This document shows, piece by piece, positions 35,242 through 43,711 of a stretch of DNA of 64,000 nt (positions within the stretch are counted from its first letter, which is position 1; each line of letters begins with the position of its first letter). The stretch is from CAZIZT01 sp964544085 (GTDB taxonomy: Bacteria; Campylobacterota_A; Desulfurellia; Desulfurellales; Hippeaceae). Where the stretch lies: contig CAZIZT010000038.1 in NCBI GenBank assembly GCA_964544085.1, forward strand, positions 8,638 through 72,637, read 5' to 3'. The notes below the pieces were generated by a model. The model did no database searches. It was not told where the DNA came from and saw only the letters and a list, made by a program, of their open reading frames with translations. The position numbers were made by a program, and so were the translations under genes.

Positions 35242-35592
35242 GTGAATTTCCTTGTGAAATGGGCAATCAACACCATAGCTTTAGGGTTAACGGTCATAAT
35301 CGTAAAGGGCATACATGTATCTGGGATTCTACCCCTAACCATAGCCAGCCTCCTTATTGGTCTTCTAAATGCTGTGTTAAAACCGATCATGCTAATTCTA
35401 ACGCTTCCATTGAACATTCTAACACTGGGAGGGTTCACATTTGTTATTGACACCATCATGATACTTATTGCATCTCAATTAGTGCGTGGATTCGACGTTA
35501 CTGGCTTCTGGGCAGCCTTCGTAGCATCACTTATAATGGGTATTGTGAGCTTTTTGCTGGAGTTGTTTGTCTCAATCACAGAAGGGGATTAA
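35242..35592 (+). CDS. Small membrane protein, phage holin family 4/YvlD type
   Basis: A 116-residue integral membrane protein with about four hydrophobic segments and the family pattern LVKWAINTIALGL, GLLNAVLKPIM, LTLPLNILTLGGF and RGFDVTGFWAAF. Despite the family name it is chromosomal, with no phage context; function is unknown. The start is probably GTG at 35242 because the promoter -10 box ends six bases before it; a GTG at 35254 is an alternative. An open frame continues further upstream but crosses the promoter and punA. Followed at 42 bases by a flavin oxidoreductase gene. Confidence 0.8.
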   Translation: MNFLVKWAINTIALGLTVIIVKGIHVSGILPLTIASLLIGLLNAVLKPIMLILTLPLNILTLGGFTFVIDTIMILIASQLVRGFDVTGFWAAFVASLIMGIVSFLLELFVSITEGD

Positions 35593-35634
35593 AATCATAA
35601 GAAAGAAGTAAACCATCTGCGGGGGTTTAAGGAT

Positions 35635-36759
35635 ATGTCTTCTGCTTTCCCTGGGCTTACTATTGGTGACCTAAAAGCAAAAATAGCCATCATTCAGGGA
35701 GGAATGGGCGTTGGTATCTCCATGTCATCGCTTGCCTCAGCTGTGGCAAAGGAGGGAGGTATCGGTGTAATATCGGCAGCTGAGATAGGCTTTATTAAAG
35801 ATTACTTTTTCAAAAATCCGCAGCAGGCCAACAGAGATGCATTGACAGAGGAAATCAAAAAAGCAAAAAGCGCCACAGACGGCATAATAGGCGTCAATAT
35901 AATGGTTGCTATGAGCGAGTTTTTGGACCTTATAGAGGTTTCAATTGATGCCGGTGCAGATATACTCTTTTTTGGCGCCGGATTACCCCTTGGCGTTCCC
36001 ATAAAAAAGATAAAAAACAGCAATACCAAGATAGGCGTTATTGTATCATCAGACAGAGCCACCAAGTTGATTTTCAAGTACTGGGATAGGCATTACAACC
36101 ATATACCGGATGCTGTTGTGGTTGAAGGACCCAAAGCAGGTGGCCATTTAGGTTTCAAATACGAGCAGATAAATGACCCGGCTTATGCATTGGAAAACCT
36201 GATAGGACCAGTAAAAAAGGCACTTGAACCATTTCAGGAGAAGTACTCAAAAAGGATTCCGGTGATAGCCGCTGGAGGCATATATACCGGAGCCGACATA
36301 TACAAGTTTATCAACATTATAGGAGCAGACGGAGTACAGATGGCAACACGCTTTGTCGCAACATATGAGTGCGATGCCGATATAGCATTCAAAGAAGCCT
36401 ATATAAAAGCTAAAAAAGAAGATATCGTTATTATAAAAAGCCCGGTAGGATTACCCGGAAGAGCGATAAGAAACAGATTTCTTGAAGAAGTAGAAAAGGG
36501 TAAGAAACAACCGTTTAAATGCATCTGGCAATGCCTGAAAGGCTGCGAGTATAGAAAGGCTCCATACTGCATAACCCAAGCCTTAATCAATGCTCAAAAA
36601 GGTAGATTCAGCGGTGGTTTTGCATTTGCAGGCGCAAATGCCTACCGCGTGGATAGGATCGTATCTGTCAAAGATCTAATCGAGGAGCTGAAAAGGGATT
36701 ACATTAATACTTTTGAAAACGCCCGTAATAACAGGGTAGGAGGAATAAGGGATGTATAA
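35635..36759 (+). CDS. Nitronate monooxygenase-family FMN oxidoreductase (FabK-like paralogue)
   Basis: A 374-residue FMN TIM-barrel protein with IAIIQGGMGVGISMSSLASAV near the N-terminus, VEGPKAGGHLG and GADGVQMATRFVATYECDA. It resembles FabK but has a longer C-terminus with five Cys (from KCIWQCLKGC to APYCITQ), possibly a metal or Fe-S site. It is not in the fab cluster; it may be a nitronate monooxygenase or a related enoyl/dehydro reductase. It overlaps the following usp gene by 8 bases. Substrate unknown. Confidence 0.82.
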   Translation: MSSAFPGLTIGDLKAKIAIIQGGMGVGISMSSLASAVAKEGGIGVISAAEIGFIKDYFFKNPQQANRDALTEEIKKAKSATDGIIGVNIMVAMSEFLDLIEVSIDAGADILFFGAGLPLGVPIKKIKNSNTKIGVIVSSDRATKLIFKYWDRHYNHIPDAVVVEGPKAGGHLGFKYEQINDPAYALENLIGPVKKALEPFQEKYSKRIPVIAAGGIYTGADIYKFINIIGADGVQMATRFVATYECDADIAFKEAYIKAKKEDIVIIKSPVGLPGRAIRNRFLEEVEKGKKQPFKCIWQCLKGCEYRKAPYCITQALINAQKGRFSGGFAFAGANAYRVDRIVSVKDLIEELKRDYINTFENARNNRVGGIRDV

Positions 36760-37192
36760 AAGTATCCTTGTAATGACGGATTTTTCGAAGGATTCAGACT
36801 TTGCCGTGCAAACGGCGTGTGAGCTTGCATCCAAGTTTGACGCAAAGCTCTACGTTATGCATGTTGGTCATCTCGATCCAGGATTCACAGTTCTGCTGGA
36901 CGATGAAGACCTGAAGAAAGTGGAAAGGAGAATGGACGAAAGTGTTGAGAACGAGTTTATAGAACTTGAAAGAAGGATTCCCTGTATCCTTGAGGTCAAA
37001 TACCAGAGGGTTTACAGAAGAGGTGTACCATACGAAGAGGGTCTTAAGGAGACAGAAACAGGTAAATACGACCTGCTTGTGCTCGGCTCACACGGACGAA
37101 GCGGTATAAAGCGCTTTTTCTATGGTGGCACTACAGCTAAACTGGCACGTAGAGCCCCTATTAGCACATTGATTACAAGACTAAACGATTAA
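36752..37192 (+). CDS. Universal stress protein (UspA family)
   Basis: A 146-residue Usp domain: YKSILVMTDFSKDSDFAV at the N-terminus and the nucleotide loop GSHGRSGIKRFFYGGTTAKL at the C-terminus, so ATP binding is expected. It overlaps the flavin oxidoreductase gene by 8 bases and ends at a strong bidirectional terminator. Confidence 0.93.
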   Translation: MYKSILVMTDFSKDSDFAVQTACELASKFDAKLYVMHVGHLDPGFTVLLDDEDLKKVERRMDESVENEFIELERRIPCILEVKYQRVYRRGVPYEEGLKETETGKYDLLVLGSHGRSGIKRFFYGGTTAKLARRAPISTLITRLND

Positions 37193-37241
37193 AAAACAAA
37201 AGCCGGAGAGATAATCCCTGTCTCTCCGGCTTGCACTTTTT
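37191..37241 (+). terminator. Bidirectional intrinsic terminator between usp and TRAP permease
   Basis: A 12-base-pair stem (37200-37211 with 37221-37232, 9-base loop) is followed on plus by GCACTTTTT and on minus by TTTGTTTTTT. It serves the usp gene and the convergent TRAP operon. Confidence 0.9.
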
Positions 37242-37253
37242 AGGATCGATTCG

Positions 37254-39308
37254 TTAACCTGCCTGTGCGGGCTGTGCTTTCTTTACCCGCATCTTTTGCT
37301 CAAAATAGAGTAGAGCCAAAACAATCAAACCGGGGATATACATGAAATACTTCAAGTCCTTTGGTAAATGGAAAGCCTCTATGGGTCCTGCTGGATTAAG
37401 CAAAACCCACATAGCAAACAGGAAAAACGGAATTTCCCACCATTTGTTCTTTGTAATAAACCAGCCCTGTAGCGCTGACGCAAAGGCAAACGAGCCCAGA
37501 ATAGCCATGAAGAAAATCATGATAATCTGCGGCCAGCTTGAGATGTGATAAAGAATCAAATCAGGGTTGAAGACAAACATAAACGGAAGAATCGCTGTGC
37601 GCATATCGTAGATGAAACCCTGAATCGCTGTAGGTATCGGATCCGTTTCCGCCAGCGCCGCCGCCGCATAGGCAGCCAACCCAACCGGCGGCGTATCATC
37701 CGCTATAATTCCGAAATAGAAGCAGAAGAGATGAGCTGCCATTAAAGGCACAAAGAAACCGTAGTTATGGGCGATTGTAACAATAACAGGAGCTGTCAAA
37801 GATGCCATAACAATGTAGTTAGCAGTCGTTGGAAGGCCCATACCCAGAAGCAGGCTCGCAAGTGCTGTGATCACCAAAAGCAGGTAAATGTTGCCATGAG
37901 AAAGTGTGTCAACCAGCTCTGTGATCATGCTGCCTATACCGGTAGCAACAAGTCCTACCACAACACCGGCGCTGGCACATGCAAGCGCCACAACAACCAT
38001 GTTTCTCGACCCGGCAACAAATGCCTCGATAGTCAGGTTAAGTGAGTTTTTTAGAGCCTGCAGGAAGGTTATACCCTCCTTTTTGATCTTCCTCAATTCC
38101 TGATACAGAATCGTGAAGATAAGCAGTATTATCGTCCTGAAAGCTGACATAGCAGGCGAGTGCCTGAGAACCATCAGCTCAATTACCAGCCACGTTATCG
38201 GTATCAGGTAATGAAAACCGTTTTTCAAAACCTCCTTTGCGTTTGGCAGCTCTTCCTTGGGGAGACCCTTTAAACCGAGTTTGCTTGCTTCAAGATGGGA
38301 AACATAAAACAGGGTGATGTAGGCAACTAAAGCCGGAATAAATGCTGCTTTAACCACCTGAATATAAGGCACGTTAACATACTCTGCAATAATGAAAGCT
38401 GCTGCACCCATGATAGGTGGCATCAGCTGACCGTTAATGCTGGCCGCAACCTCTGTTGCACCTGCCTTTGTGGGCGGATAGCCGGTCTTTTTCATTAATG
38501 GTATTGTAAATGTTCCTGTTGTAACAACGTTAGCAACAGAAGAGCCTGAGACAAGTCCCGTAAGTCCACTTGCAACAACAGCCGACTTTGCAGGACCACC
38601 TTTGTATCTACCAAGACCAGCAAATGCAAGATCGATAAAGAACTTACCGGCACCGGCCTTTTCAAGCATTGCGCCCATCAATACAAACAGATAAACTATG
38701 TTGGTTGATACCCTCAGCGGTATTCCAAATATTCCCTCTGTGGAAAGCGAAAGCTGGCTAACATACTTGTCCAGATCAACCCCTCTGTAGGCAAGTAACT
38801 CAGGTAAGTGAGGACCCATGAAGGCATAGAGTGTAAAGAGTATACCCACCATTGGTAGCGCTGGACCTATGGCTCTCCTCGTAGCCTCAAAGACCATAAC
38901 CACCGTCAAAATGCCAAATATCTTATCGGTGAGATTTGGAGAGCCCATTCTGAAGGATATAGCCGTCCAGGCAACCGTAATGTACAATGCCGAAGCAACA
39001 CCGATTATTGCCATTATGTAATCTATTGGAGGTATGCCATTTCTCTGCGAAAGCCAGGGCAAACCTTTAATATGGTGCCTCTTCAAGAAAGGCGTACTCA
39101 AAAAGATCATTGCCATTGCAAAGGCAAGATGGATTGAACGCGCAAACGTTGAGTCGATAGTAAGCCAGCTTGCTATGGACAGCTGGAACAAAGCCCAACC
39201 TACTCCTACAGCGTATACAAGGTATTTCTCAAACTTTCTAAAGTCCCTTAGGGTACCGGTATCTTCTTTTAGTAACTCCTCAAGCTCTTTCTTTCTATCC
39301 TTATCCAT
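37254..39308 (-). CDS. TRAP transporter fused permease (4TM+12TM), TAXI type
   Basis: Membrane component of a tripartite ATP-independent periplasmic transporter. Its 684 residues are almost all hydrophobic, with about 16-18 predicted spans. It is a fusion of the small DctQ-like and large DctM-like subunits, the form that goes with TAXI binding proteins. Typical DctM segments are GLTGLVSGSSVANVVTTGTF and LLGMGLPTTANYIVMA. A hydrophilic N-terminal 30 residues and a basic end flank the core. AAGGGG precedes the ATG. Substrate is unknown; characterised TAXI systems include glutamate/2-oxoacid importers. Confidence 0.93.
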   Translation of the reverse strand: MDKDRKKELEELLKEDTGTLRDFRKFEKYLVYAVGVGWALFQLSIASWLTIDSTFARSIHLAFAMAMIFLSTPFLKRHHIKGLPWLSQRNGIPPIDYIMAIIGVASALYITVAWTAISFRMGSPNLTDKIFGILTVVMVFEATRRAIGPALPMVGILFTLYAFMGPHLPELLAYRGVDLDKYVSQLSLSTEGIFGIPLRVSTNIVYLFVLMGAMLEKAGAGKFFIDLAFAGLGRYKGGPAKSAVVASGLTGLVSGSSVANVVTTGTFTIPLMKKTGYPPTKAGATEVAASINGQLMPPIMGAAAFIIAEYVNVPYIQVVKAAFIPALVAYITLFYVSHLEASKLGLKGLPKEELPNAKEVLKNGFHYLIPITWLVIELMVLRHSPAMSAFRTIILLIFTILYQELRKIKKEGITFLQALKNSLNLTIEAFVAGSRNMVVVALACASAGVVVGLVATGIGSMITELVDTLSHGNIYLLLVITALASLLLGMGLPTTANYIVMASLTAPVIVTIAHNYGFFVPLMAAHLFCFYFGIIADDTPPVGLAAYAAAALAETDPIPTAIQGFIYDMRTAILPFMFVFNPDLILYHISSWPQIIMIFFMAILGSFAFASALQGWFITKNKWWEIPFFLFAMWVLLNPAGPIEAFHLPKDLKYFMYIPGLIVLALLYFEQKMRVKKAQPAQAG

Positions 39309-39339
39309 GTGAACCCCTTTTCATGTTAATGTTTTTTCG

Positions 39340-39377
39340 AAAAAAATGGGGTGACATCGATCGCTAATGCCACCCCA
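39340..39377 (-). terminator. Terminator between TAXI binding protein and TRAP permease
   Basis: Minus strand: 11-base-pair stem with one G-U pair (39367-39377 with 39347-39357, 9-base loop) followed by seven U residues. Its position between the two genes of one operon suggests partial termination, so that more binding protein than permease is made. Confidence 0.85.
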
Positions 39378-39410
39378 AACCTAACCTACAAGGATAAGGC
39401 TGGTATTTTA

Positions 39411-40415
39411 TTACTTAAGAATGAGCTTTTTGGGGATATACTTTATCAAACCGGTCTCCCTGTAGTACTTCAAGGCACCACGATGAATAGGAGCAGTGAG
39501 ACCCTCAAGCATGTTCCTCTTGGTCAGCACCTCAAATGCCGGATGGAGCTTCTTAAATGTATCAAGATTGTCGAATACTTCCTTTGTAATGGCATAAACG
39601 ATCTTTGCAGGCTCTTTTTTGCTCGTAACAACGGTAGCTTTAACGCCGATCGTCTCAACAACCGGCTGAGTGTTTGCAGCCATAGGATAGTACTTCTTAA
39701 CGAAGATCTTTGCCTTTGCATAGTATGGATGCGTCTTTAAAAGCTTCTCCACCGGAGGTCCGGAAATAGGAATAATCCTGACCTTGATCCTTCCACTTGT
39801 AGCCTCTTTAATGTTACCATTTGGATGACCGACCGTATAGAAGAAAGCGTCGATCCTACCGTCCTGAAGCAGACCAGGTGCCTCAACGGCCTTGACGTAC
39901 TCAGGAGTAATGTCCTTAAGGGAAATACCGAAAGCCTTCAGAACGTCCTTGGAGTTCTGAAGCTGTCCAGAGCCCGGATTTCCGAGGTTAACCCTCTTAC
40001 CCTTAAGATCGTAGACACTCTTAATACCGCTTTTAACAGATGCAACAAGTGTAATTGACTCAGGATGCAATGCAAATACGCTTCTCAGATTCTTCTGTGG
40101 CCCCTTTTTCTTCCACTCGGCAAGACCGTACCATGCCTGATATTGCCTATCAGACTGACAAATTCCAAAATCCAGATCGCCACTCAGCACAGCATTGATG
40201 TTGTAAACCGAACCGGCGGTAGACTCAACGGTCATCTTGATGCCATACTCTTTAAATTTCTTGTTAACCATCTTGGAGATAGCACCACCGGCTGGATAGT
40301 AAACGCCCGTAACGCCGCCCGTACCAATTGTCACAAAAATCCTTTTACCATAGCTCAATGAAACAATGCTTACCAGAAACAACAACGCCATCACCAAAAT
40401 TCTGCCTTTTCGCAT
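39411..40415 (-). CDS. TAXI-family TRAP transporter solute-binding protein
   Basis: Periplasmic binding protein for the adjacent TRAP permease. The 334-residue precursor has a Sec signal peptide (MRKGRILVMALLF to about SLSYG, residue 23) and then the TAXI opening FVTIGTGGVTGVYYPAGGAI. The ATG at 40415 lies eight bases after AGGAGG; upstream in-frame GTG/TTG codons are too close to that site. It has its own near-consensus promoter, and a terminator follows before the permease gene. Confidence 0.94.
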   Translation of the reverse strand: MRKGRILVMALLFLVSIVSLSYGKRIFVTIGTGGVTGVYYPAGGAISKMVNKKFKEYGIKMTVESTAGSVYNINAVLSGDLDFGICQSDRQYQAWYGLAEWKKKGPQKNLRSVFALHPESITLVASVKSGIKSVYDLKGKRVNLGNPGSGQLQNSKDVLKAFGISLKDITPEYVKAVEAPGLLQDGRIDAFFYTVGHPNGNIKEATSGRIKVRIIPISGPPVEKLLKTHPYYAKAKIFVKKYYPMAANTQPVVETIGVKATVVTSKKEPAKIVYAITKEVFDNLDTFKKLHPAFEVLTKRNMLEGLTAPIHRGALKYYRETGLIKYIPKKLILK

Positions 40416-40457
40416 AGGCAACACCTCCTAAAAAATTTTCCTAAACAACTCAAGCAT

Positions 40458-40472
40458 GATCAAAAATTGATC
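40458..40472. promoter_or_regulatory. Perfect dyad in the TAXI leader, candidate operator
   Basis: GATCAA-AAA-TTGATC forms a perfect 6-3-6 inverted repeat. It lies about 20 bases downstream of the predicted start site of the TAXI gene and upstream of its Shine-Dalgarno site. It could bind a repressor dimer or form a weak hairpin. Confidence 0.35.
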
Positions 40473-40497
40473 GTTAGTTTTCCAATCTCACACTCAT

Positions 40498-40526
40498 TTA
40501 ATACCAAAATTTTTACTTGATGTCAA
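40498..40526 (-). promoter_or_regulatory. Promoter for the TAXI-TRAP operon
   Basis: Minus strand: TTGACA (40521-40526), 17-base spacer, TATTAA (40498-40503). Predicted start about 40491, giving a leader of about 75 bases that contains the GATCAA dyad. Confidence 0.7.
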
Positions 40527-40559
40527 AAATTAAGTGAATTAAGGAGAAAATTGAACTTT

Positions 40560-40710
40560 AATTTAAACAAACTTAAAAATAAAGTGGTAGTAATTAATAT
40601 TTGTTTAGAAAGCTTAAATGTCAAAATTAACAATCAGCGATACAAGGAGAAGGGGGGAGGCCTCACTTGGGGGAGTGAGGCATCGTGTGAGTGTGGTCGT
40701 AGTTAATTCA
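40560..40710 (-). ncRNA. Candidate small RNA or long leader between waaA and the TAXI gene
   Basis: The 355-base gap between waaA and the TAXI gene holds more than one promoter. A second one (see 40717-40745) would start RNA near 40710. That RNA contains an 8-base-pair GC-rich hairpin (40660-40667 with 40674-40681) whose loop is CCCCCA, followed by a C/U-rich single strand (40642-40659) complementary to Shine-Dalgarno-like sequences. No open frame of useful length is present. I see no strong U-tract terminator, so the 3' end is a guess and the RNA may simply read into the TAXI gene. Confidence 0.3.
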
Positions 40711-40716
40711 TGTTGC

Positions 40717-40745
40717 AGTATAAATCATCTTTCTATTTAATGCAA
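40717..40745 (-). promoter_or_regulatory. Second minus-strand promoter upstream of the TAXI gene
   Basis: TTGCAT (40740-40745), 17-base spacer, TATACT (40717-40722) on the minus strand, about 300 bases upstream of the TAXI start and 26 bases after waaA. Confidence 0.6.
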
Positions 40746-40770
40746 GTAAAATATTTCGTTTTTTCGTTTT

Positions 40771-41985
40771 TTATAAAATCTCGTTTATTTGGTTGATATA
40801 ACAATCTAACACATCTTTAAATTGTTTGAAGTAATTACGTACTCTCGAAGCAAAACCCTTATCATCCATCAACCCAAGTAGCTGCCGATGTGCTTCTTCT
40901 GGCGTTTTCGCCCTCCTGATAAGATTATATCTTTCGAGCATCTCCACCTCGGTTTTGAAGCTTTCAACATAGATACCCGTTACAACGGGCTTTCCGTATA
41001 CAAGGGGCTCCATGGGATTGTGACCTGCAAGCCGCCTGTCACAGCTGCCAGCCACAAACACAGCATCAGCAATCCTGTAGATTCCTTCAAGTTCACCCAT
41101 TGTGTCAAGCAACAGTATACGCCGGCCCGACTTTCGCATACTTCTTCTTCCTATCCCAGAAAACTCAGCTGAGAGTTTTGAAAAGAAGAGCTTATTGTCC
41201 TCCATATGGCGTGGTGCTATAACAACATAAAACTCATCGATAGTCAATCTTATAAGCTCCAAAATGAAAGCCAGCTCTTCCCTGTGGGCACTTCCTATAG
41301 CCAGCAACGGTTTATCGGAATCAATAAGAAACTCATCCTTCAGGTTTTCAACCTCCTCAATCGTCACCTGAATCGGCTCACGGTATGATTTGATATTGCC
41401 ACATACCTCAACCGGTGCACCAAAATATCTGTATCTTCGAGCATCCGATTCGGATTTTGCAATAATCTTATCAAACGAACGCATTATCGGTGCAAAGAAA
41501 AAACCAAATGTGCGGTATAACCTGAAGCTCCTTTCCGACATCCGGGCATTTACCAGGATGAGTTTACAGCCCCGTTTTTTTAGAAAAAAAATGTATGAGG
41601 GCCATATTTCGGTTTCGAAGAAAAAAGCAGCCGTGGGTGTCTGCTTAAAAATTACGCTGTAGAGTGGTAGCAGGTCAATTGGCATCAAGAAAACACTCTT
41701 TTTTTTAGCCTCAAGAAACCTATATGCTGAATCACTCAGGACACTAAAATATACTCCCCTCTCAAAATGGGATTTAATCTTTTCAGAAAACTGCAAAAGC
41801 GCTTTGGTTTCTCCATAGCTGGCGGCGTGGAACAAAAAACCATCAGGATCCCTGAACCTGTATTTAGGCACGATCCTATCCATGAATCTGAACCTCAGAC
41901 GTTTATCAAACAGGATGCGCACGATGATATAGGGTAAAGAGAGAACAAATGCCACAAAAAGCAGTAGATTATACAGATAAATCAT
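40771..41985 (-). CDS. waaA: 3-deoxy-D-manno-octulosonic acid transferase (Kdo transferase)
   Basis: Adds Kdo to the lipid A precursor at the inner membrane. The GT-B enzyme has 404 residues, with an N-terminal membrane anchor (about 3-25), FHAASYGETKALL, FFETEIWPSYIFF and the C-terminal donor-binding region AGHNPMEPLVYGKPVVTG. Number of Kdo residues added cannot be told from sequence. It overlaps msbA by 17 bases and closes the lipid A cluster. No clear terminator follows. Confidence 0.95.
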   Translation of the reverse strand: MIYLYNLLLFVAFVLSLPYIIVRILFDKRLRFRFMDRIVPKYRFRDPDGFLFHAASYGETKALLQFSEKIKSHFERGVYFSVLSDSAYRFLEAKKKSVFLMPIDLLPLYSVIFKQTPTAAFFFETEIWPSYIFFLKKRGCKLILVNARMSERSFRLYRTFGFFFAPIMRSFDKIIAKSESDARRYRYFGAPVEVCGNIKSYREPIQVTIEEVENLKDEFLIDSDKPLLAIGSAHREELAFILELIRLTIDEFYVVIAPRHMEDNKLFFSKLSAEFSGIGRRSMRKSGRRILLLDTMGELEGIYRIADAVFVAGSCDRRLAGHNPMEPLVYGKPVVTGIYVESFKTEVEMLERYNLIRRAKTPEEAHRQLLGLMDDKGFASRVRNYFKQFKDVLDCYINQINEIL

Positions 41986-43711
41986 TATTCTGGAACTGTA
42001 TATCGCATAGCTTTTTATAGTAGGAACAGCGTTTTAGGAGCTCTTCGTGTTTACCCTCATCAAGAATGCGACCATTCTTCATTACCACAATCTTATCAGC
42101 ACCTATCGCTGTAGATATTCGATGTGCAGCCATTAGAACGGTCCTATCTTTCATCAAATTCTTCAATGCTTTCTGCACAATGTATTCACTTTCAGAATCA
42201 AGAGCGCTTGTAGCTTCGTCGAGTATAAGAATCTCGGGATCTTTCACTATTGCCCTGGCGATTGCTATACGCTGCTTCTCGCCGCCAGAGAGAATCACCC
42301 CCTGCTCCTTCAGATTGGTATCGTAACCATCCTTCAGTTTAACAATGAAGTCATGTGCATAAGCCGCTTTTGCTGCTTCAATTATCTCATCAAGACTCAA
42401 ATCATCCCTACCGTAGGCTATATTCTCACGAACACTCCTGTTGAACAGAAGTACCCTTTGAGAAACAATTGCTATCTTCCTTCTTAGCGATCTAAGGTCA
42501 AACTCTCTTAGATCTATACCATCAATGGTTATTTTGCCAGAGGTGGGATCGTAGTAGCGCGGCACAAGTTCCAGGATAGTCGTTTTTCCGCCACCACTTT
42601 CACCAACAAATGCTACAGTGGTTTTTTTAGGAATGACGAGGTTTATATCTTTGATGGCGTACTCTTTGGATCCCGGGTACTTAAACGACACACCCTCAAA
42701 TCTTATCTCCTTTTTGACCCCCTCAAACGGGATAGTACCCGAATCTACCGTCTCTTTTTGTTTGTCTATCAGCTCAAAGATACGCTCTATCGAGGCTATG
42801 GATGTATTAATCTCGTTGTTTGCCTTGGCAACAGTCTTGAACGGCTTGTACATCATAAAAAGCGCCGCAATAAAGGAGAAAAAACCACCCACAGTGATCT
42901 CACCCTTGAAAACCAAAAAACCACCTATCCATATCAGAAAAGCGATGCCTATGGCACCTATAAACTCCATCAACGGACTTGTAAGCTCATCTATACGAAT
43001 TGTTGCAAGCTTTATATTCAAAAAATTGTCGCTTTCTTTCTCAAAACGATCTGCCTCCTCATGTTCGGTAGCAAATGCTTTAATGAGACGTATGTTGACC
43101 AACGCTTCCTGTATGAGGGTTGTTACTCCGGCTATGGAAACCTGCCTTTTCTTACCCAATTTTTTCATCCGTTTACCGAAATGGACAACCGGATATGCGG
43201 CTATGGGGAATACCACAGTGGCTATTATGGCAAGCTTCCAGTTGTTAATGTAAAGCACACTGAGCAGACCCAGTATGGTGAATATCTCCCTGATAGTGTT
43301 GGGGATCACATTGGCTATACTGTTCTGCACCTGCTCTGTATCGTTGAGAAGTCTGGAGATTAATTCACCGCTATGATACTCATCAAAGAAGGACGTGGGT
43401 AGATAAAGCAGGTGTGAAAAGAGCTGATTGCGTATATTGAACAGGATCTTTTCGGAAATGTAATGTGTCTGATAGCCCTGTAGATAGGTAAAGAGACCCT
43501 TGAAAAAGTAGGTTGCAATGATAGCAAGCGGAAGCAGCATCAGCATCTGTTTGTTTTTTGAAATAAATATATCATCCAGTGCAGGCTTTATAAGATAAGC
43601 TGCAAGTGCAGATAGACCACCCACAGCAAGCATGCACAGAAACGCAAAAATAAGGCGCCAGATGTAGGGCCTCAGATAGTCGAATAGCCTCTTAATTGCC
43701 TTCTTGTTCAT
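41969..43711 (-). CDS. msbA: Lipid A export ABC transporter MsbA
   Basis: Half-transporter that flips core-lipid A across the inner membrane. Its 580 residues comprise a six-helix membrane domain (about 15-310) and a C-terminal ATPase with Walker A GESGGGKTTI, signature LSGGEKQRIAIARAI, Walker B ILILDEATSALD and the H-loop AAHRIS. Located between lpxK and waaA, which supports MsbA over a drug exporter. The start overlaps lpxK by 20 bases. Confidence 0.94.
   Translation of the reverse strand: MNKKAIKRLFDYLRPYIWRLIFAFLCMLAVGGLSALAAYLIKPALDDIFISKNKQMLMLLPLAIIATYFFKGLFTYLQGYQTHYISEKILFNIRNQLFSHLLYLPTSFFDEYHSGELISRLLNDTEQVQNSIANVIPNTIREIFTILGLLSVLYINNWKLAIIATVVFPIAAYPVVHFGKRMKKLGKKRQVSIAGVTTLIQEALVNIRLIKAFATEHEEADRFEKESDNFLNIKLATIRIDELTSPLMEFIGAIGIAFLIWIGGFLVFKGEITVGGFFSFIAALFMMYKPFKTVAKANNEINTSIASIERIFELIDKQKETVDSGTIPFEGVKKEIRFEGVSFKYPGSKEYAIKDINLVIPKKTTVAFVGESGGGKTTILELVPRYYDPTSGKITIDGIDLREFDLRSLRRKIAIVSQRVLLFNRSVRENIAYGRDDLSLDEIIEAAKAAYAHDFIVKLKDGYDTNLKEQGVILSGGEKQRIAIARAIVKDPEILILDEATSALDSESEYIVQKALKNLMKDRTVLMAAHRISTAIGADKIVVMKNGRILDEGKHEELLKRCSYYKKLCDIQFQNNDLSV

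Noticed and set aside
35242..35592. Phage holin as sign of a prophage
   Set aside because: The family name is historical; no phage genes or attachment sites surround it.
39332..39346. TTTTTTCGAAAAAA palindrome as an operator
   Set aside because: The A-tract is the U-tract of the neighbouring terminator; the symmetry is probably incidental.
40660..40681. GC hairpin as an intrinsic terminator of waaA
   Set aside because: Neither strand has a U-tract next to the stem; kept only as part of the candidate small RNA.
42618..43253. Open frame antisense to msbA
   Set aside because: Shadow of the conserved ABC transporter; no independent support.
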